A stretch of 64,000 nt of DNA from Nocardioides marmotae (GTDB taxonomy: Bacteria > Actinomycetota > Actinomycetes > Propionibacteriales > Nocardioidaceae). Each line of letters opens with the position of its first letter. Within the stretch, counting starts at the first letter, position 1. The stretch is from NCBI RefSeq assembly GCF_013177455.1, contig NZ_CP053660.1, positions 2,604,001-2,668,000 of the forward strand, read 5' to 3'. Positions 60,125 to 64,000 of this stretch are shown here, one piece after another. The notes under the pieces are model-generated. The model worked only from the letters and a program-made list of their open reading frames with translations, had not been told where the DNA came from and did not search any database. The position numbers and the translations under genes were made by a program.

Positions 60125-60909
60125 CGGGCCGCCTCCCCCACGCCGGGGAGCCAGGCGCGGGTCGTGAGCCGGGCGGTCAGGAACGCGACGTACGCCGCTC
60201 GCACCTCCGCGGGCGACTGCGCGCCCGGCACCGGCTCCAGCCACTCGTCGGGGACGAGCGCGAGCACCTCGGGCAGGTCGGCGGGGCCGAACAGCCCGCG
60301 GATCTCGGCGTCGGCCGCGGGCAGGCCGTCTGCGTGCGCGGCGAGGACGTGGTCGTCCATCCGCCAGGGCTGGGCGGCGAACCGCTCGGCGGCACCGTCC
60401 TTCTCCAGCGCGCCGCCGGGCCAGCCGTGGTGGAAGTACAGCGACGCCCCGTGGTCGATCACCCACAGCTCGCCGTGCCAGAGGAGCAGGTTGGGGTTGC
60501 GCCAGCTGCGGTCGACGTTCGCGCAGAAGGCGTCGAGCCACAGCACCTTGGCCGCGACGTCGGCGCCGGCCCCGCCGACCTCGCCGTCGAAGCCGAACGA
60601 GCCGGGCAGGAAGTCCACGCCGAGGTTGTGGCCGACGCTGGCCACGAGCAGGTCCTGGACCTCCTCGTCGGCCTCGTAGCGGGCGATCTCGGCGTCGAGG
60701 TCGAGCACGACCAGCCGCGGGGTGCGCAGCCCGATCCGGCGGGCGATCTCGGCGACGACGACCTCGGCCACCAGCACGCGGACGCCCTGGCCGGCGCCGC
60801 GGAACTTGATGACGTAGGTGCCGAGGTCCTCGGCCTCGACGATCCCCGGCAGGCTGCCGCCCTCACGCAGCGGCGTGACGTAGCGCGTCACGGGGACCAC
60901 GGGCAGCAC
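60121..60909 (-). CDS. HipA-family kinase-like protein
   Basis: A 262-residue protein with kinase-like segments: TYVIKFRGAGQG (ATP-binding Lys), LWLDAFCANVDRSWRNPNLLL (catalytic loop-like, D-x3-R-N) and LWVIDHGASLYFHH (Asp of the metal site). It is much shorter than HipA (about 440 residues) and lacks the N-terminal HipA domain and a HipB partner. Instead it is paired with DUF3037. The substrate is unknown. Confidence 0.85.
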   Translation of the reverse strand: MLPVVPVTRYVTPLREGGSLPGIVEAEDLGTYVIKFRGAGQGVRVLVAEVVVAEIARRIGLRTPRLVVLDLDAEIARYEADEEVQDLLVASVGHNLGVDFLPGSFGFDGEVGGAGADVAAKVLWLDAFCANVDRSWRNPNLLLWHGELWVIDHGASLYFHHGWPGGALEKDGAAERFAAQPWRMDDHVLAAHADGLPAADAEIRGLFGPADLPEVLALVPDEWLEPVPGAQSPAEVRAAYVAFLTARLTTRAWLPGVGEAAR

Positions 60910-61050
60910 CGGCGCAGCCTAGACCACCTCGGGGCTGCTGGGACGAGGAGGGACCCCTGGGGTTTGAGGGGGAAGGGCGGGCGGTAGAAGTGTCGCGCGG
61001 CTCGGGACGCTGCCCCCACTGAACAGAAGACACAGAACAGGACCACCTCC

Positions 61051-61746
61051 TTGCGCGTACGACGCCTCCTGGCCGCCGTTCTCACGACCGGCCTGATCGC
61101 CCCCGCCGCCGCCGTGGTCGCCACCGCCGGCCCCGCCGCCGCCGCGACCGCCACCCAGATCGTCAGCGGCTCCGAGGGCCGCTCGTGGCTGACGGTCAAC
61201 AAGTACACGAGCATCCCCGGCGCCGCGGTCTACAAGCGCGACTCGATCTCGCTGTCGATCAACGTGGTCGACGCCAACGGCCAGCAGGTCTACGACGGCG
61301 GCATCACCGTCCAGCGCCAGGTCAAGGGTCAGAGCGGGTGGAAGACCATCGCCCAGTCCGACACGGCCTACCTCTACGACACCATCAAGGTCGTCGGCAC
61401 CGCGACGTACCGCGTGACCTACGGCGGCAACGGGACCTACGCCCCGTCGACGGCGCAGGGCTCGGTCAAGGCGCAGCGCAACGTCGAGATCGCCGGCATC
61501 AGCGGCCGCAAGACCGGCTTCGAGGGCAAGGTCAGCCCGAAGGCCAAGATCAAGATCGTCGTGGACAAGAAGGTCGGCAAGAAGTGGAAGAAGTTCCGCA
61601 CCGCCGCCACGAACGCCAAGGGCCGCTTCCGCGTGACCCTGCCCGCCCCCAAGCGCAGCGGCGCGAAGTTCCATTGGCGGATCACGTTCAAGGGGAGCAA
61701 GGGCTTCGCCGCCACCAAGATCAAGGGCACGACGTACCGCTACTGA
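61051..61746 (+). CDS. Secreted beta-rich protein, Ig-like
   Basis: The start codon is TTG 61051 behind an AGGACC site, giving 231 residues with a long signal peptide (residues 1-33, AXA-type cleavage). Two Ig-like halves are suggested: SISLSINVVDANGQQVYDGGITVQ ... TYRVTYGGNGTYAPSTA, and a lysine-rich second part (KAKIKIVVDKKVGKKWKKF) with a Tyr end. It is probably exported and attached to or near the wall; the function is unknown. Confidence 0.75.
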   Translation: MRVRRLLAAVLTTGLIAPAAAVVATAGPAAAATATQIVSGSEGRSWLTVNKYTSIPGAAVYKRDSISLSINVVDANGQQVYDGGITVQRQVKGQSGWKTIAQSDTAYLYDTIKVVGTATYRVTYGGNGTYAPSTAQGSVKAQRNVEIAGISGRKTGFEGKVSPKAKIKIVVDKKVGKKWKKFRTAATNAKGRFRVTLPAPKRSGAKFHWRITFKGSKGFAATKIKGTTYRY

Positions 61747-61826
61747 TCCAGCGCTGGGCCAGCACCGACCTAGCCCTGACAAGCACTGACCGACGGGTCA
61801 GGCGACCGGCTCCCGGGCCGGCCCGC

Positions 61827-61890
61827 CTGGCCCGTCGGTCGTCTGGCCCGTCGATGATCTGGCCCGTCGATGATCTGGCCCGTCGATGGC
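61827..61890. repeat. Four 16-bp tandem repeats
   Basis: CTGGCCCGTCGATGAT occurs twice exactly (61843-61858 and 61859-61874) and twice in variant form (61827-61842 and 61875-61890). It lies in the convergent gap before the phosphoribosyltransferase stop. Confidence 0.8.
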
Positions 61891-61897
61891 CGGGGGC

Positions 61898-62398
61898 TCA
61901 GTGCGCCAGGCCGCGGCTGCGCGTGACCAGCGGCGGCTGGGAGGACCAGGGGAAGTCGATCCAGCGCTCGGTGCGCCGCCAGACGTACTCGGGGTGGACC
62001 ACGGTCCACGGCTTCTCGTAGATCACCACCGACCGGGCCTCGAGCACGTGGTCGGCGCAGTACTCCTGGACGACCCGGAGGGTCTTGCCGGTGTCGGCGA
62101 CGTCGTCGGCGATGAGCACCTTGAGCCCGGACAGGTCGACCGCCTCGGGCGTGGGTGGGAGCATCACCGGCATCTCCAGCCGGGTGTCGACGCCGGTGTA
62201 GAACTCCACGTTGATCGCGGAGAGGTTCTTCACGTCCAGCGCGTAGCCCAGGCCCATCCCGAGGCCGAGGCCGCCGCGGGCGATGGAGAGGACCAGGTCC
62301 GGCTCGTACCCGTCGTCGACCACCTGCTGGGCCAGCTCGCGCACCGCGGTGCCGAACAGCTCATAGGTCAGGACCTCGCGCTCGCGCTCGTCTGCCAC
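61898..62398 (-). CDS. Phosphoribosyltransferase (xanthine/hypoxanthine type)
   Basis: A 166-residue type I phosphoribosyltransferase with the PRPP loop VLIADDVADTGKTL and a preceding LVLSIARGGLGLGMGL block. It resembles small purine salvage enzymes such as xanthine phosphoribosyltransferase. GTG 62398 is used; GTG 62422 would add 8 residues. No purine gene is adjacent. Confidence 0.83.
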   Translation of the reverse strand: MADEREREVLTYELFGTAVRELAQQVVDDGYEPDLVLSIARGGLGLGMGLGYALDVKNLSAINVEFYTGVDTRLEMPVMLPPTPEAVDLSGLKVLIADDVADTGKTLRVVQEYCADHVLEARSVVIYEKPWTVVHPEYVWRRTERWIDFPWSSQPPLVTRSRGLAH

Positions 62399-62449
62399 GC
62401 GGCCATTCTGCCCGGCCTCCACGGGCGGGTGCCGGTCGCACGTCGAAGC

Positions 62450-63232
62450 TCAGTCGAGGTCCGGGTCCTCCGGGAGCACGTCGTCGTCCCGCCCGGCTTG
62501 GGCGAGCTCCTCGCGGACCACGGCGAAGGCCAGCCCGCCGCCGTACCCCTTGCGGGCGAGCATCCCGACCAGCCGCCGGGTGGCGGTGGCGTCGTCGACC
62601 CGGGAGAGCGAGCGCAGCTTCTTGCGCACCAGTGCCCGGGCCGCCTCCTCCTCGTCGGCGGGATCGATCTCGTCGAGCGCCTCGCGGGCGACCTCGTCGG
62701 CCACGCCCTTGCGGCGCAGCTCCTGGGCCAGCGCCCGGCGGGCGAGCCCCTTCCCCGGCTGCCGGCTGGCGATCCAGGCCCGGGCGAACGCCTCGTCGTC
62801 GACGAGGCCGACCTCCTCGAACCGGTCGAGCAGGCGTTCGGCGAGCTCCGCCGGGACGTCCTTGGCCTCGAGCTTGTCGGCCAGCTGCTTGCGCGAGCGG
62901 GCCTGGCCGGTCAGCTGGTCGAGCAGGATCTTGCGGGCGACGGCCTCGGGGTCGGCCGGGGGCCCGGCTGCGACCGGGTCCTCGGGCGGCGGCGTCGACC
63001 GGCCGCGGCGGCTGCCGGAGCGACCACCCGGACGGCCCCCGGAACGACCGCCGGAACGGCCGCCGGAGCGGCTGCCGGCGCCCCTCCCGACCCCGGTCCG
63101 GGACGGGCGCGGTGCGTCGTCCTCGACCGCGGGAGTGGCCGGGGTGGCCGCGCGCTGGGTCCACGCGTCCACCCCGTCGGCGACGTCACCGAGCCACGAC
63201 GGCGGCGGTCGGTCGTCACGGAAGTCGGGCAT
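62450..63232 (-). CDS. recX: RecA regulator RecX
   Basis: A 260-residue protein. The RecX core occupies about residues 95-250: ARKILLDQLTGQARSRKQLADKL, VGLVDDEAFARAWI, then RALAQELRRKGV and RRLVGMLARKGYGGGLAF. The N-terminal ~95 residues are a disordered extension with Arg-Ser-Gly-Gly repeats (positions about 54-75), absent from most RecX proteins. It lies 27 bp after recA and limits RecA filament activity. Confidence 0.92.
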   Translation of the reverse strand: MPDFRDDRPPPSWLGDVADGVDAWTQRAATPATPAVEDDAPRPSRTGVGRGAGSRSGGRSGGRSGGRPGGRSGSRRGRSTPPPEDPVAAGPPADPEAVARKILLDQLTGQARSRKQLADKLEAKDVPAELAERLLDRFEEVGLVDDEAFARAWIASRQPGKGLARRALAQELRRKGVADEVAREALDEIDPADEEEAARALVRKKLRSLSRVDDATATRRLVGMLARKGYGGGLAFAVVREELAQAGRDDDVLPEDPDLD

Positions 63233-63259
63233 CGGCCCTCCTCACCGGTCCCGTCGGGA

Positions 63260-64000
<741 letters not shown>

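Noticed and set aside
60940-60975. GGGACCCCTGGGGTTT as a further DevR box
   Set aside because: Only the GGGACC half matches; the other half is a simple GC palindrome and the position does not fit the spacing of the other boxes.

Overview
The window is high-GC actinobacterial DNA, most likely from Nocardioides or a close relative in the Nocardioidaceae. The evidence is strong GC3 bias, many GTG starts, ATGA/GTGA stop-start overlaps, a DevR/DevS dormancy regulon, a DUF222/HNH (13E12-type) gene with its dispersed repeats, a cysteine-type leader peptide before the sulfite reductase operon, and recX-recA. The assignment rests on recognised families, not on a database search.

1-23.4 kb is most of an integrative conjugative element or related mobile island. 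A UvrD-like helicase cut by the window edge and a divergent primase-polymerase flank a 305-bp gap with four copies of a 9-bp motif. Then come a ParB-like protein and a type IV secretion set: TcpC-like membrane protein, NlpC/P60 wall hydrolase, two small DUF6112-like membrane proteins, TrbL/VirB6-like channel, SCO6880-like protein, VirB4-like ATPase, ArdC/ImmA-like antirestriction protein, and VirD4/TraG coupling protein. SSB, several unknown element proteins, an HTH protein and an excisionase-like protein follow. Two cargo genes sit on the opposite strand: a 710-aa STAND ATPase with a C-terminal Schlafen/AlbA_2 domain inside the transfer operon, and a 252-aa unknown protein. No intact integrase or relaxase is visible; they may lie left of the window.

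23.5-28.4 kb is a junction: a LuxR-family AAA regulator, remnants of IS3 and IS30 transposases, the C-terminal scrap of a tyrosine integrase beside tRNA-Val(CAC), then tRNA-Gly, tRNA-Cys and tRNA-Val(GAC).

28.4-40.8 kb is a hypoxia/redox block: DevS-like sensor kinase, DevR-like regulator, two PPOX-fold proteins, an Acg-like nitroreductase, a SigK-like sigma factor, cydA-cydB-cydDC (cytochrome bd and its ABC exporter, the latter fused) and a tandem universal stress protein. Palindromes of the form GGGACCTTNGTCCC lie 59-67 bp before three of the starts and also before cydA, which suggests one DevR regulon.

41-47 kb holds an SOS-box-linked HNH gene, a three-fold higher-order repeat array interrupted by an IS256-family element with an 8-bp target duplication, and another SOS-box gene. 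46.7-53 kb has a K+ channel, a YihY protein, aidB, a SLC13 transporter and a DUF559-like protein. 53-60 kb is glyA followed by the assimilatory sulfur cluster (leader peptide, sulfite reductase, zinc ribbon, APS reductase, CbiX-like chelatase, Cds1-like enzyme). The end carries a DUF3037/HipA-kinase pair, a secreted protein, a phosphoribosyltransferase, recX and the 3' part of recA.
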